From NCBI RefSeq assembly GCF_013401555.1, contig NZ_CP058552.1, forward strand, positions 7,130,001 to 7,194,000: 64,000 bases of DNA, in the 5' to 3' direction. The position numbers and the translations under genes are program-made. The DNA comes from Paenibacillus sp. E222. GTDB taxonomy: Bacteria > Bacillota > Bacilli > Paenibacillales > Paenibacillaceae. The notes below the pieces were generated by a model. It was not told the DNA's origin, did no database searches, and saw only the letters and a program-made list of their open reading frames with translations. Position 1 is the first letter of the stretch. The number at the start of each line of letters is the position of its first letter. Positions 10,218 through 18,721 of this stretch are shown in pieces.

Positions 10218-11518
10218 CCCACTTTCTGTGATATTTCCCCTGAATTACGAGACCGAACAATAGCCATGCCAATGAGCATCCAGAAGAAAACGTTGGCAGG
10301 AAACAACTCAAGTACATTCGTTGTAAGACTTGCAGCTGCCACTCCCGCGCCAAGTGCAAGTGCCATCTGAGGCAGACGCAAAGGGCTCGAGTCAGTTGAC
10401 GTATTCATTTTCTTGACAAGAGAGACAACAATCCACATAAATAAAACGACAAAATAAATGATTCCGATCCAACCTGTCTGCTCGTATAAGGAAAAATACT
10501 GATTGTCTACCGCAAAATTGCTAGAGTTCACACCGATCATATACGTTCTCCGGCTTGCCGCCCCTACCGAACCAATGCCATTGCCAATTACTCCATTCAT
10601 CGTAAACGGAGAAGTAAGACTGTTCCCCCATGTCTGTAACCGATCCAATAAGGAAGAACTGGAAAGCAAATTTTTAGATTCAAGCATTCTGCTCCCGAAG
10701 AACACAGCTGCTGGGAGCAGCATGAAAGTAACGCCAATTAGCAGTGTGTTTTTTTTGCTATATTTTCGAATCTGGAGAAAGAACATAATGATTTGATATA
10801 CAAACCATAGTAACAGTGCTGATCGAATGGTCGACAATAGCAAGAAGCTGATTGTCAGTAATTGAATGATTACTCGAAAAAAACGATGTTTCAATGCCAT
10901 TTTAGTTCGTTCTGCAATCAAGCCTGTTATAAGCAAAGCATACGCATATCCGTCAGGTGAATAGGTTATAGATGACAGGCGAGGTACACCTTCTAAATAG
11001 TTTTTAATGTTCACTCCATAGATAAAACCAAGCGAAATCAACTTTTCAATCCCAAGTGAGTACTGAACCAGCCAACCAACAATTAATAAAATAAATATAA
11101 TCAGGTTTGTTCTGGCAAACGCATAAATGCCTTGACATTGTGAGATGAGCATCCCGGTAAACATCATAATTAACGGTAAAAATGTGATTTTAATCCCGTA
11201 TATAAGTGTTACAACACTCGCACCCAGTAACAGATTTAACGCACCTAGTGCAATAACTGAACCCAATATGAATAGAAAAGGCCTAATGAATAAAGTCTGG
11301 CTTCGGTATACTTTCCCTAAAGCAAAGATCGCGACCAACACCATGCCTACGTCCTTTAGTGAACGAATGATGATGTTATCGACATAAATAGAGACCAGAC
11401 CATAGAAGGATAAATAGATCAGCAATATATGGACGGTTGTATTGAATAGTGAATACTGTGATTCTGGCTTCACATAAACATACGAATGGGGTCTGGCATT
11501 CAAGGAAGTAATTTGCAT
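10214..11518 (-). CDS. Wzy-type O-antigen/EPS polymerase
   Basis: 434 residues with 10-12 predicted membrane helices and a large extracytoplasmic loop near residues 270-350. That loop contains LDRLQTWGNSLTSPFTMNGVIGNGIGSVG, the typical position of the Wzy catalytic loop. It would join flipped repeat units block-wise outside the membrane, with length set by the CpsC/CpsD pair. I start at ATG 11518 because GGAGGGTAAA directly precedes it; the upstream GT4 stops at 11520. Sequence similarity among polymerases is low, so the call rests on topology and context. Confidence 0.85.
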   Translation of the reverse strand: MQITSLNARPHSYVYVKPESQYSLFNTTVHILLIYLSFYGLVSIYVDNIIIRSLKDVGMVLVAIFALGKVYRSQTLFIRPFLFILGSVIALGALNLLLGASVVTLIYGIKITFLPLIMMFTGMLISQCQGIYAFARTNLIIFILLIVGWLVQYSLGIEKLISLGFIYGVNIKNYLEGVPRLSSITYSPDGYAYALLITGLIAERTKMALKHRFFRVIIQLLTISFLLLSTIRSALLLWFVYQIIMFFLQIRKYSKKNTLLIGVTFMLLPAAVFFGSRMLESKNLLSSSSLLDRLQTWGNSLTSPFTMNGVIGNGIGSVGAASRRTYMIGVNSSNFAVDNQYFSLYEQTGWIGIIYFVVLFMWIVVSLVKKMNTSTDSSPLRLPQMALALGAGVAAASLTTNVLELFPANVFFWMLIGMAIVRSRNSGEISQKVG

Positions 11519-11519
11519 T

Positions 11520-12713
11520 TTACCCTCCACGCCTGATTAACTTATCGTATATATTGATATGTTCTTTAAGAAGATAGGCTTCATTAAAAGTCTGGCTATG
11601 CGCATAACACTGTTGTTTCAATTGAACCTTATCCTGTTCGGGTAAATGATAATATTGAAGAATTCCTTGAGCAATAGCCTCTGAATTGTAGGCAGGAAAT
11701 GAAAATTTCCCCGGTTCAACCAGAATCTCTGGCATGCCTCCAACACGAGAAGCATACACAGGCGTGCCTACCTGATACGATTCGATCACAACTCTTCCAA
11801 AAGGTTCAGCCCAAGTGGAGGGAACAACGGTGAGATCCATCTCTTTCATCTGTAAGGCAATCTGAGATTTATCCAGTTTCCCTCTGAAAATAATGCGTGA
11901 TTCGGACCCTGCTAACTGTTTCAAATGGTGCAGCAGTGGACCATCCCCAAAAATATGCAGGTTGCCCACAATATCCTGTCCAAGACTTTTTACCGCCTCA
12001 ATTAGATATTGAACACCCTTTACTTCGGTTAATTGCCCAAAATAACCGATATTCAATGGCTGATGATGGTGAATCTCTTTCTGTGCATACAACTGCTGGA
12101 CATTGTTGTTCTCCTCTACAATGTTATGAATGACATGTTTGGAGGATTGTTCGAAGAAACCAAGCGTTGTATGACTCCCAAGGATATGATTGGATATACC
12201 AATGACCGAAGATATCATTCGGCTGGATCTTCTTGATATTTGCCTATATAACCTGGAGTAGGCAGAAATTTTGATCGGGTCAATTAATGAAAAATCACGT
12301 AGGGTATGCACAACCGGAATATTCAACTCATGTGCAGCCTTCCAGATCGCCAGGCTCAGACCAGGGATATTCTGGGTATGAATAATAGCAGGTTGTATTC
12401 TGGTTAGAAATGCCTTGATGTATCGATATTGCCTGATATTAAAAATATCCTGGACTCTCCACATCATCTTATTGGCTGCGGACGTTTCTTGTACAGTATC
12501 TCCGATCCAGTACCGATTGTTATAAGGCAGCCGCGAGACTTCAACCCCGTTAATCATCTCTGTACGTATTTCCCTTTTCTCGTGCCCACCTACAGTAATG
12601 ACTTTGACCTCATAATGACGATTCATCGTCTGCGCCAGAATTTGTGTTGATATCTCCGCGCCTCCAATAATATGGGGTGGATACAAGCTGTGAGCAATTA
12701 ATACTTTTTCCAT
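11520..12713 (-). CDS. Family 4 glycosyltransferase (GT-B)
   Basis: 397 residues. An early loop (SLYPPHIIGGAEIST, about 9-23) is the acceptor-side glycine motif. IGYFGQLTEVKGVQYLIEA opens the donor domain, and VPSTWAEPFGRVVIESYQVG is the E-x7-E donor site, where Pro-Phe-Gly replaces the commoner Gly-Phe-Gly. The stop is one base before the wzy start region. A TTG nine bases upstream is an alternative start. Substrates unknown. Confidence 0.88.
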   Translation of the reverse strand: MEKVLIAHSLYPPHIIGGAEISTQILAQTMNRHYEVKVITVGGHEKREIRTEMINGVEVSRLPYNNRYWIGDTVQETSAANKMMWRVQDIFNIRQYRYIKAFLTRIQPAIIHTQNIPGLSLAIWKAAHELNIPVVHTLRDFSLIDPIKISAYSRLYRQISRRSSRMISSVIGISNHILGSHTTLGFFEQSSKHVIHNIVEENNNVQQLYAQKEIHHHQPLNIGYFGQLTEVKGVQYLIEAVKSLGQDIVGNLHIFGDGPLLHHLKQLAGSESRIIFRGKLDKSQIALQMKEMDLTVVPSTWAEPFGRVVIESYQVGTPVYASRVGGMPEILVEPGKFSFPAYNSEAIAQGILQYYHLPEQDKVQLKQQCYAHSQTFNEAYLLKEHINIYDKLIRRGG

Positions 12714-12737
12714 TCTTCTCAACTCACTTTATCAGCT

Positions 12738-13700
12738 TCATGAGGTTTCCTGCAGCATCGCCCGGTAATGATCGATCGTAAGTTTTAATCCTTCTTCCAA
12801 GCCAATCTCCGGTTCCCAATTTAAAATTTCTCGAGCCTTGTCAATGACCGGACGTCTAACCTTAGGGTCATCTTCTGGCAAAGGTAAAAAAACAAGATTG
12901 CTGTCTGATTGCGTAAGCTCTTTAACCAAACGAGCAACTTCAAGTACGCTATATTCTGTGGGATTACCAATGTTGATGATTTCCCCATTCGCTCTATCTA
13001 CAGCCATCAGCTGCTGTAGTCCTCGAATGTTATCATCCACATAACAGAATGAGCGAGTCTGTGATCCGTCCCCGTATACTGTAATATCCTGTCCTGTCAG
13101 TGCCTGTGTTACAAAGTTGGAAATGACACGACCATCATCGTTTCGGAGTCCTGAGGAATACGTATTGAAAATACGCGCTACCTTCACGGGAACACTGTGT
13201 TTCGTGTAGTATTCATAACAAAACACTTCGCCCAAACGCTTGGCCTCATCATAACAGGCTCTTGGTCCCCAAGTGTTCACGTTACCTCGATAACTCTCAG
13301 GCTGTGGATGAACCTCGGGATCTCCATAAGCTTCGCTCGTACTCGAATACAGGAACTTGGCTCCTTTGGTACGGGCGAGCTCCAACAAATGATAGGTTCC
13401 TCGAGTGTTCACCCAGATCGTTCCGATCGAATCCGCCTGATAGAATTTGGGTGAAGCAGGTGAGGCCAGATGATAGACTTCATCTACTGGCTGATCTACC
13501 AGAAAATCCAGTGAGTCGGGCAGCGTTACATCAGCTTCAACGAAAAAAAAGAGGGGGCTGTTAGCCACCTCTTGCAGATTTTTAGAAACGCCTGTTGAAA
13601 GGTTATCTATTCCGGTAACCTGATGTCCCTGATCAATTAATGATTTGACTAGATGTGAGCCTAGGAAACCGGCCGCTCCCGTCACTACAACATGTTTCAA
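12738..13700 (-). CDS. UDP-glucuronate decarboxylase-like SDR epimerase (UDP-xylose synthase)
   Basis: About 320 residues. The extended SDR fold shows GAAGFLGSHL at the N-terminus. Features shared with UDP-glucuronate decarboxylases are HLASPASPKFYQ, GPRACYDEAKR (catalytic Tyr-x3-Lys) and VYGDGSQTRSFCYVDD. These enzymes convert UDP-GlcA to UDP-xylose, which fits an operon that also carries galU and ugd. The start could be TTG 13700 (GGAG ten bases upstream, product MKHVVVTG) or GTG 13709. A 4-epimerase or a UDP-4-keto-pentose product is the main alternative. Confidence 0.82.
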   Translation of the reverse strand: MKHVVVTGAAGFLGSHLVKSLIDQGHQVTGIDNLSTGVSKNLQEVANSPLFFFVEADVTLPDSLDFLVDQPVDEVYHLASPASPKFYQADSIGTIWVNTRGTYHLLELARTKGAKFLYSSTSEAYGDPEVHPQPESYRGNVNTWGPRACYDEAKRLGEVFCYEYYTKHSVPVKVARIFNTYSSGLRNDDGRVISNFVTQALTGQDITVYGDGSQTRSFCYVDDNIRGLQQLMAVDRANGEIINIGNPTEYSVLEVARLVKELTQSDSNLVFLPLPEDDPKVRRPVIDKAREILNWEPEIGLEEGLKLTIDHYRAMLQETS

Positions 13701-13733
13701 TGCGATCACACTCCATATTATCTAATGAGTAGG

Positions 13734-14402
13734 TTAAAATGTATTACTTTTAATCATAACGCCAATGGTTTTAAAAATGATAATGATATCCATCTTTAAG
13801 GAAACGTTAGAGATGTAGTGAAAATCATATTGCAGATTGTGGTGAATCGGCTCTTTGCGAACATCACTTACTTGCCATAACCCAGTAATTCCTGGTTTCA
13901 CCAGAAACCGTCTGCGCTCCAGATCCGTGTAGCTTTCTTCTACGATTCGCTTCATTTCAGGTCTGGGACCTATGAAGCTCATGTCACCCTTGATAATATT
14001 CAGCAATTGTGGCAGCTCATCCAGGCTCGTTTTACGAAGTAATCTACCCAGCCGTGTAATTCTCGGATCATCGCTTGTCGTTGGAGATACGCCATATTTG
14101 GGCGCATCTGTACGCATCGTTCTGAATTTATAAATACTAAATTTAACTCCGTTTTTCCCGTAACGTTCTTGTCTGAATATTACAGGTCCTTTGGAATCAA
14201 GCTTAATCATAAGCGCTGCAACAAGCATGACCGGTGATGTAATCAGCAACAGCACAGCCGCAATAATAAAATCAATAAACGGTTTTATTACGTCAGCATA
14301 TCCGCCAACACGCTGGGAGTAAGGCTGTTCCAATACTGCCGAAGTGCCATCCTTGGCCAGGGCTTCTCCACTCCCAAAGTATTCCGGTCTTGAAAGTTTC
14401 AC
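13734..14402 (-). CDS. Priming undecaprenyl-phosphate sugar phosphotransferase (short form)
   Basis: 222 residues; only the catalytic C-terminal domain of WcaJ/WbaP-type enzymes is present, with one hydrophobic re-entrant segment (about 42-66, [19 protein letters not shown]). Conserved blocks follow: [54 protein letters not shown] and [13 protein letters not shown]. It loads the first sugar-1-phosphate onto undecaprenyl phosphate and so starts each EPS repeat. The GTG start at 14402 overlaps the galU stop (GTGA), with GGAGGGG seven bases upstream. Confidence 0.95.
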   Translation of the reverse strand: MKLSRPEYFGSGEALAKDGTSAVLEQPYSQRVGGYADVIKPFIDFIIAAVLLLITSPVMLVAALMIKLDSKGPVIFRQERYGKNGVKFSIYKFRTMRTDAPKYGVSPTTSDDPRITRLGRLLRKTSLDELPQLLNIIKGDMSFIGPRPEMKRIVEESYTDLERRRFLVKPGITGLWQVSDVRKEPIHHNLQYDFHYISNVSLKMDIIIIFKTIGVMIKSNTF

Positions 14403-15307
14403 AGACTATCCCCTCCTGCTACAAGCATTTGGTTCAATTGTTCCTTCATCAGAATCTCTTCGATCGCCATTAGAACCGGCGCACGCAATTCTTTATTTTT
14501 GAGGGCAAAATCAAGTGTCGTCAGGATATAGCCCAGCTTCTCACCCACGTCAAACCGGGAGCCTTCAAAGTCATAAGCACTGATTCCTTCATCCCGATTC
14601 AGCATTTGCAGCGCATCCGTGAGCTGAATCTCACCACCCGCACCCACATTTTGTTCTTCCAGATACTCAAATACTTTCGGTGTCAAAATGTAACGGCCCA
14701 TAATAGCCAAATTGGAAGGTGCTGTACCCAAAGGTGGCTTTTCAACCATGCTGTTCACAGAAGATAAACGTCCCTCTGTATGCAGGGGATCAATAATTCC
14801 ATAGCGGTAAGTTTCACTTGGACTTACTGTTTTTACTCCGAGTACAGACTGGTTGACCTTCTCATATTGCTGAATGAGTTGCTTCGTGCACGGCACATCC
14901 GAAACCACAATATCATCGCCAAGTAATACAGCAAACGGTTCATTACCAATAAAATTTCGAGCACACCAGACTGCATGCCCGAGTCCCAGCGCTTCCTTCT
15001 GCCTTATGTAATGAATATCAACGTTGGAGGACTTCCGGACTTCTTCCAGTAAGCTGAGCTTTCCTTTTTCGAGCAAATTCTGCTCCAGTTCAAACGCGCT
15101 GTCAAAATGATCTTCAATCGCACGTTTTCCCTTGCCCGTTACAATAATAATGTCCTCAATCCCGGAAGCTACAGCTTCTTCAACGATGTATTGAATGGTC
15201 GGTTTATCCACAATAGGGAGCATTTCTTTAGGCATTGCCTTTGTAGCGGGTAAAAATCGGGTCCCCAAGCCTGCTGCGGGAATGATTGCTTTCCTCACTT
15301 TAGTCAT
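14399..15307 (-). CDS. galU: UTP-glucose-1-phosphate uridylyltransferase
   Basis: 302 residues. It makes UDP-glucose from UTP and glucose-1-phosphate. The N-terminus carries the signature [20 protein letters not shown] with the following [21 protein letters not shown] marks the Mg-binding aspartates, and [13 protein letters not shown] is the conserved sugar-binding stretch. I start at ATG 15307 (product begins [13 protein letters not shown]), which has AGGGTGG upstream; an open stretch of 45 codons further upstream does not look like galU. It heads the second half of the operon, feeding Ugd and the glucosyl donor pool. Confidence 0.96.
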   Translation of the reverse strand: MTKVRKAIIPAAGLGTRFLPATKAMPKEMLPIVDKPTIQYIVEEAVASGIEDIIIVTGKGKRAIEDHFDSAFELEQNLLEKGKLSLLEEVRKSSNVDIHYIRQKEALGLGHAVWCARNFIGNEPFAVLLGDDIVVSDVPCTKQLIQQYEKVNQSVLGVKTVSPSETYRYGIIDPLHTEGRLSSVNSMVEKPPLGTAPSNLAIMGRYILTPKVFEYLEEQNVGAGGEIQLTDALQMLNRDEGISAYDFEGSRFDVGEKLGYILTTLDFALKNKELRAPVLMAIEEILMKEQLNQMLVAGGDSL

Positions 15308-15499
15308 AAATACCACCCTATCCATTATTATTTTTTTATGTTTAAAAGCATGAGTTGGATCATTTAAATCCATGAAACCATGAAATAAATTGATGCAATT
15401 CTTACTTTTAATTTCATAAAAGGGCATTAAACCCAACCTCACATCACACCCTTGACGATATACGTCTAAGGTACACTACCCACAGTGTGACCGAGTGCC

Positions 15500-15515
15500 T
15501 ACCTTGATAAAGGTA
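15500..15515. repeat. Small hairpin in the cpsD-galU gap
   Basis: The 259-bp gap between cpsD and galU (15308-15566) is the longest inside the operon. It holds TACCTT-gata-AAGGTA (15500-15515) and two copies of ACCTTGAT (15501-15508 and 15527-15534). There is no T-tract, so it is not an obvious terminator. An internal promoter or a site for differential expression is possible; I could not identify a convincing -35/-10 pair. Confidence 0.4.
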
Positions 15516-15566
15516 TAGTAGACATCACCTTGATGACATTATTTATGGATCAAATGTGTGCATTTG

Positions 15567-16250
15567 TTACACATTTTCCCCATAGTACGCATTCCGGCTC
15601 TTGGGCACCTGTACATTGTTCAAAACTGCTCCGAGGATACGTGCATTCACATGTTCAAGGTGGGCTTTTGCCTTTCTAACCAGATCCCTCTTCACCTTGC
15701 CTGCACTTACGACAAGAATGACCCCATCACACAATGAACTAATAATTAAAGCATCGGTAACTGCCAGAACAGGAGGTGTATCAAATAAAATCACATCGTA
15801 TTCTTCCTTCAAATCCTGGAGCAAGGCCGTCATTTTACGAGATCCAATCATCTCTGAAGGATTAGGAGGTATAGGGCCGGAAGACAGAACATGCAGCCCT
15901 TCCACTCCGGTTTCCCGAAGTACTTCCGTAACTTTATATTGGCTGGATAATACACTCGTCAGCCCCACATGGTTAGGAACATTAAACATGCGATGCACCG
16001 CAGGTTTACGTAAGTCCGTATCCATAAGCAAAACCTTTTTTCCCTCTTGGGCATAGGTAACTGCCAAATTACCTATCGTTGTCGTTTTTCCTTCACCGGA
16101 CAACGCCGAAGCAATCATGATCGTTTGAATCTGACTATCAATCGATGAGAATTGGATGTTGGTTCTCAACTTTCGATACGCCTCAGATGACGTAGACTTG
16201 GGATTAGCCATGGTTACAAGGCTCCCTTTATCATTGGTTAACCGTGGCAT
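15567..16250 (-). CDS. cpsD: CpsD/YwqD-type bacterial tyrosine kinase
   Basis: About 227 residues. The Walker A motif SALSGEGKTTT (about 46-56), the A' motif LLMDTDLRKP (about 75-84) and Walker B VILFDTPP (about 149-156) define a BY-kinase. It is activated by the CpsC membrane partner encoded just upstream and controls polymer length. The C-terminal tail, normally a run of tyrosines, is only NAYYGENV with two Tyr. I prefer ATG 16250 (product begins MPRLTN) because AGGTAGG is well spaced; GTG 16262, ATG 16259 and ATG 16211 (with AAAGGGAG) are alternatives. The start overlaps cpsC by about 20 bp. Confidence 0.94.
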   Translation of the reverse strand: MPRLTNDKGSLVTMANPKSTSSEAYRKLRTNIQFSSIDSQIQTIMIASALSGEGKTTTIGNLAVTYAQEGKKVLLMDTDLRKPAVHRMFNVPNHVGLTSVLSSQYKVTEVLRETGVEGLHVLSSGPIPPNPSEMIGSRKMTALLQDLKEEYDVILFDTPPVLAVTDALIISSLCDGVILVVSAGKVKRDLVRKAKAHLEHVNARILGAVLNNVQVPKSRNAYYGENV

Positions 16251-16983
16251 ACTGGCCATCACCTACCTGTTTTTGAGATATGGTTGTCTGCTTGGAAAAA
16301 CGGGCGTCTTCTTTTCGGATTCTGGAGATGACAGCTAGTGCAGGTATACCCAGTTCCTTCTCTAGTTCATCCTCTGTTTTCAAAGTATCGTCCAGGTATT
16401 CCAACAGGAATATAAACCCTATAGATAGTAGAAGTCCGACAAAGAAACTGATCAGGATGTTCATAACGGGATTTATATTGATAGGTCCAGAGGAGTCCGT
16501 AGGTTTGGCTTCACTCAGAATGGTTACATTATCCACTTTCATAATTAAGGGAATTTGGGATTTAAACACTTTGGCAACGGCATTTACCGTTTTTGCCGCT
16601 TTTTCAGAAGATAAACCGGTGGCGGTCAAACTCATAACCTGGGATTCATTCGCGGTGGTTACCCTTAGGCTTCGTCCCAATTCATTACCGTTCATGCCAA
16701 GATCGGGGTATGTAGCTGCTACTTTATCGAGGATTGCCGAAGATTTGATTATTTCAATATACGAATTAATCACTTTAATGTTGGTTTGAATTGAACTAAT
16801 ATCGAGGCTCGGTACACCTTGAGCATTATATGCCTGGTTCACGATTAATTTGGCATTCGCCTCGTAAATAGGTACAGTCAAAAAATAATTTTTAACACCT
16901 GCCCCAATACAAGCAACCGCAACGAAGGCAATGATGATCCAAAAACGTTTGCGTAAAATTTGCATATACTCTTTTAGCTCCAT
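16231..16983 (-). CDS. cpsC: Chain-length regulator / kinase activator (Wzz domain, CpsC/YveK-like)
   Basis: 250 residues. One membrane helix lies near residues 15-33 and a second near 175-195, bounding an extracytoplasmic Wzz domain. The proline-rich segment before the second helix (PTDSSGPININPVMN) is characteristic. The cytoplasmic tail is short and binds the separate kinase in Firmicutes. GGGAGGAATACGAG precedes the ATG. With CpsD and CpsB it forms the phosphorylation cycle that sets EPS chain length. Confidence 0.92.
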   Translation of the reverse strand: MELKEYMQILRKRFWIIIAFVAVACIGAGVKNYFLTVPIYEANAKLIVNQAYNAQGVPSLDISSIQTNIKVINSYIEIIKSSAILDKVAATYPDLGMNGNELGRSLRVTTANESQVMSLTATGLSSEKAAKTVNAVAKVFKSQIPLIMKVDNVTILSEAKPTDSSGPININPVMNILISFFVGLLLSIGFIFLLEYLDDTLKTEDELEKELGIPALAVISRIRKEDARFSKQTTISQKQVGDGQYATVNQ

Positions 16984-17042
16984 CTCGTATTCCTCCCATT
17001 TAAGTCAGCAAATTATGATGAAGATCGTTTCCTCTTAGCTGG

Positions 17043-17804
17043 TTACCAGAACAACAATCTACGCTTCATCATTACGGGTTCTTCCGGCTCTATGATTTGA
17101 TAATTGTTCCATACCGAGCACGCATTATTTTGCAAAGTTTGAACTAGATGACTTCCAAATCGGCGTTCAAGCAGGTGATATGCGGCTTTCATTGAGAATG
17201 TTCTTTCTTCCATATTATGGGCGTCTGATGAAATGAAATGAAATCCGTTTTCTTTGCAAAAATGGAAACACCATTTCTGAACTTTTCTTCCGAAAAGCCC
17301 CAAGACCGATTGAGCCGTGATTTGACATAGAGCACCTTGCTCAACATATTCAACCAACAAATCGGGATTGTTCTGGATTGGACGATTTCGTTCGGGATGA
17401 GCAATAATAGGAATGATACCCGCCAACTTAAGTTCTTGGAGTATCCCGGGGAACTGCGAGGGGATATGACCAAAGGGCAATTCCAGCAACATGTATCGGC
17501 TCCCGGCGAGTGTGCAGCACTTTCCTGCATATAAGTCTCCAATCAGGTTGTCATGCACCCTGATCTCCTGTCCGGGACGGATCTCCAAGCGAATGTTGCG
17601 TTTGCGAAGTTCTGCATGTAGCAGGTCCACTGCCTGATTGACCACGTTGGGTTTATTGTTGTACTGCCCGTTCAGGTGATGCGGAGTAGCAATGATCGAG
17701 GTAATGCCTGAGGCTGCCGCTTTCTCAGCCATCGCAATGGACTGTTCCATATGGACAGGGCCATCATCCAGACCGGATAAAATGTGGCAGTGCATTTCAA
17801 CCAT
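17043..17804 (-). CDS. cpsB: Manganese-dependent tyrosine phosphatase (CpsB/YwqE, PHP domain)
   Basis: 253 residues. The PHP metal motifs are visible in order: EMHCHILSGLDDGP (about 5-18), IIATPHH, RPGQEIRVH, PIIAHPERN and ISSDAHN. It dephosphorylates the CpsD kinase in the cytosol. ATG 17804 is chosen over TTG 17810 because GAGGAAG lies seven bases upstream. The gene follows the PilZ-like gene by 151 bp; that gap holds TAACGC (17885-17890) paired with GCGTTA (17910-17915) but no terminator-like T-run. Confidence 0.94.
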   Translation of the reverse strand: MVEMHCHILSGLDDGPVHMEQSIAMAEKAAASGITSIIATPHHLNGQYNNKPNVVNQAVDLLHAELRKRNIRLEIRPGQEIRVHDNLIGDLYAGKCCTLAGSRYMLLELPFGHIPSQFPGILQELKLAGIIPIIAHPERNRPIQNNPDLLVEYVEQGALCQITAQSVLGLFGRKVQKWCFHFCKENGFHFISSDAHNMEERTFSMKAAYHLLERRFGSHLVQTLQNNACSVWNNYQIIEPEEPVMMKRRLLFW

Positions 17805-17955
17805 ATCCAAACTTCCTCAATGTATGATCCCCCTCGCCCCTTTATTCATTGCGCAAATGCTTTTGGTGTTAAAGAACTAATGCATAACGCTATGAAATAT
17901 AGTAAAATGGCGTTAAGTACATGCTTGTTCAGAATATGTTTAGAATGTGTTCATT

Positions 17956-18390
17956 TCATATGGTAAAATCAATGTAATGATAGGTTTCCTGCAAGTTAGG
18001 TGGTTCCGATGCCTTCTCATACTGAAACCGGGAAACAGTCGGAAACTGAACTTCTCGAATCATTGTATTTAACTGTCCCGTTATATATAGTGTCTGCTCT
18101 TGCTGAATATGCAAGTTTGAATGATACAATGTGAGCTCACCGAAAGGCTGTTTCCATTGCAACTTTGCGTGGAGTCGCACACATACATGGCTATCTTCTA
18201 CATCCAAACCAATCAGCATCTCTGGTGATATCGGCAAGTCCAGGTCGCTCAGGAAGGTGATCGCTCGTGTGTCCATACCAAGCAACAGAACGGGGCGTCT
18301 TTTGCGGTCCACCCATTTGCCATGAAACTCCTGAATGTACATATGGACATTTAATTTGAGATCCGCCCATTCCTGAATCATTGAATTCAT
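17956..18390 (-). CDS. Hypothetical protein, PilZ-like fold suspected
   Basis: 144 residues, soluble, no signal peptide. I do not recognise a named family. Residues about 30-85 (basic DRKRRP, then a beta-rich stretch ending in LQWKQPFGELTL) resemble the layout of PilZ domains: an N-terminal Arg cluster, a strand with a short D/T-x-R turn, then a V-x-W/Q strand. The consensus DxSxxG is not clearly present, so cyclic-di-GMP binding is only a hypothesis. AAAGGA eight bases before ATG 18390 supports the start. It is the first gene after the EPS promoter at 18518-18546, so it is likely co-transcribed with cpsB. Confidence 0.6.
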   Translation of the reverse strand: MNSMIQEWADLKLNVHMYIQEFHGKWVDRKRRPVLLLGMDTRAITFLSDLDLPISPEMLIGLDVEDSHVCVRLHAKLQWKQPFGELTLYHSNLHIQQEQTLYITGQLNTMIREVQFPTVSRFQYEKASEPPNLQETYHYIDFTI

Positions 18391-18424
18391 GGCTTCATTC
18401 CTTTAGAATGGATTAGCTTGCAAG

Positions 18425-18465
18425 GTTGCCTATACTCCTTCTCACAGGTATATTGGCTAGGCAAC
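18425..18465. repeat. Inverted repeat in EPS operon leader
   Basis: GTTGCCTA (18425-18432) and TAGGCAAC (18458-18465) are exact reverse complements separated by 25 bp. They lie between the predicted EPS transcription start (about 18511) and the first gene at 18390. There is no T-tract. It could be an operator or an RNA hairpin in the leader. Confidence 0.55.
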
Positions 18466-18491
18466 GTGGTCATACTTAAAATATCCCAAAT

Positions 18492-18506
18492 GATACATTT
18501 TGTAAC
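18492..18506. promoter_or_regulatory. Second copy of the palindromic operator (13 of 15 bases)
   Basis: GATACATTTTGTAAC matches GATACAATTTGTATC at 13 of 15 positions. Its centre is 33 bp from that of the perfect site at 18525-18539, close to three helical turns. Relative to the predicted EPS start it covers about +5 to +20, a position where a bound repressor would block initiation or early elongation. Confidence 0.6.
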
Positions 18507-18517
18507 TCCATACGTCC

Positions 18518-18546
18518 AATTTACGATACAATTTGTATCATGTCAA
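18518..18546 (-). promoter_or_regulatory. Predicted sigma-A promoter of the EPS operon
   Basis: On the minus strand TTGACA (18546-18541) is followed by a 17-bp spacer and TAAATT (18523-18518). The -35 is a perfect consensus and the -10 matches four of six. The spacer consists of the 15-bp palindrome plus one base each side. The start would fall near 18511, giving a leader of about 120 nt to the PilZ-like gene. Confidence 0.75.
18525..18539. promoter_or_regulatory. Perfect 7-1-7 palindromic operator in the EPS promoter spacer
   Basis: GATACAA-T-TTGTATC. The same 15 bp, as reverse complement, occurs at 39969-39983 over the -10 of the orphan wzy gene. Position between -35 and -10 is classic for a repressor. 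The divergent XRE gene at 18722 is the obvious candidate binder. Confidence 0.72.
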
Positions 18547-18721
18547 GCAGTATTTGGACATGGTTCTTTTGATTTACGACAATATGAGATGTCCTTAGAC
18601 AGACCTATATACAACTAGGACTACTAAGGCGTTACGATGATGCAGGAAAGCTGCCCTGATCAAACATTTGGCTCAGGATTGTTTCAATATATATTTGATG
18701 GCGTTCAGGGGGAAATAGCAT

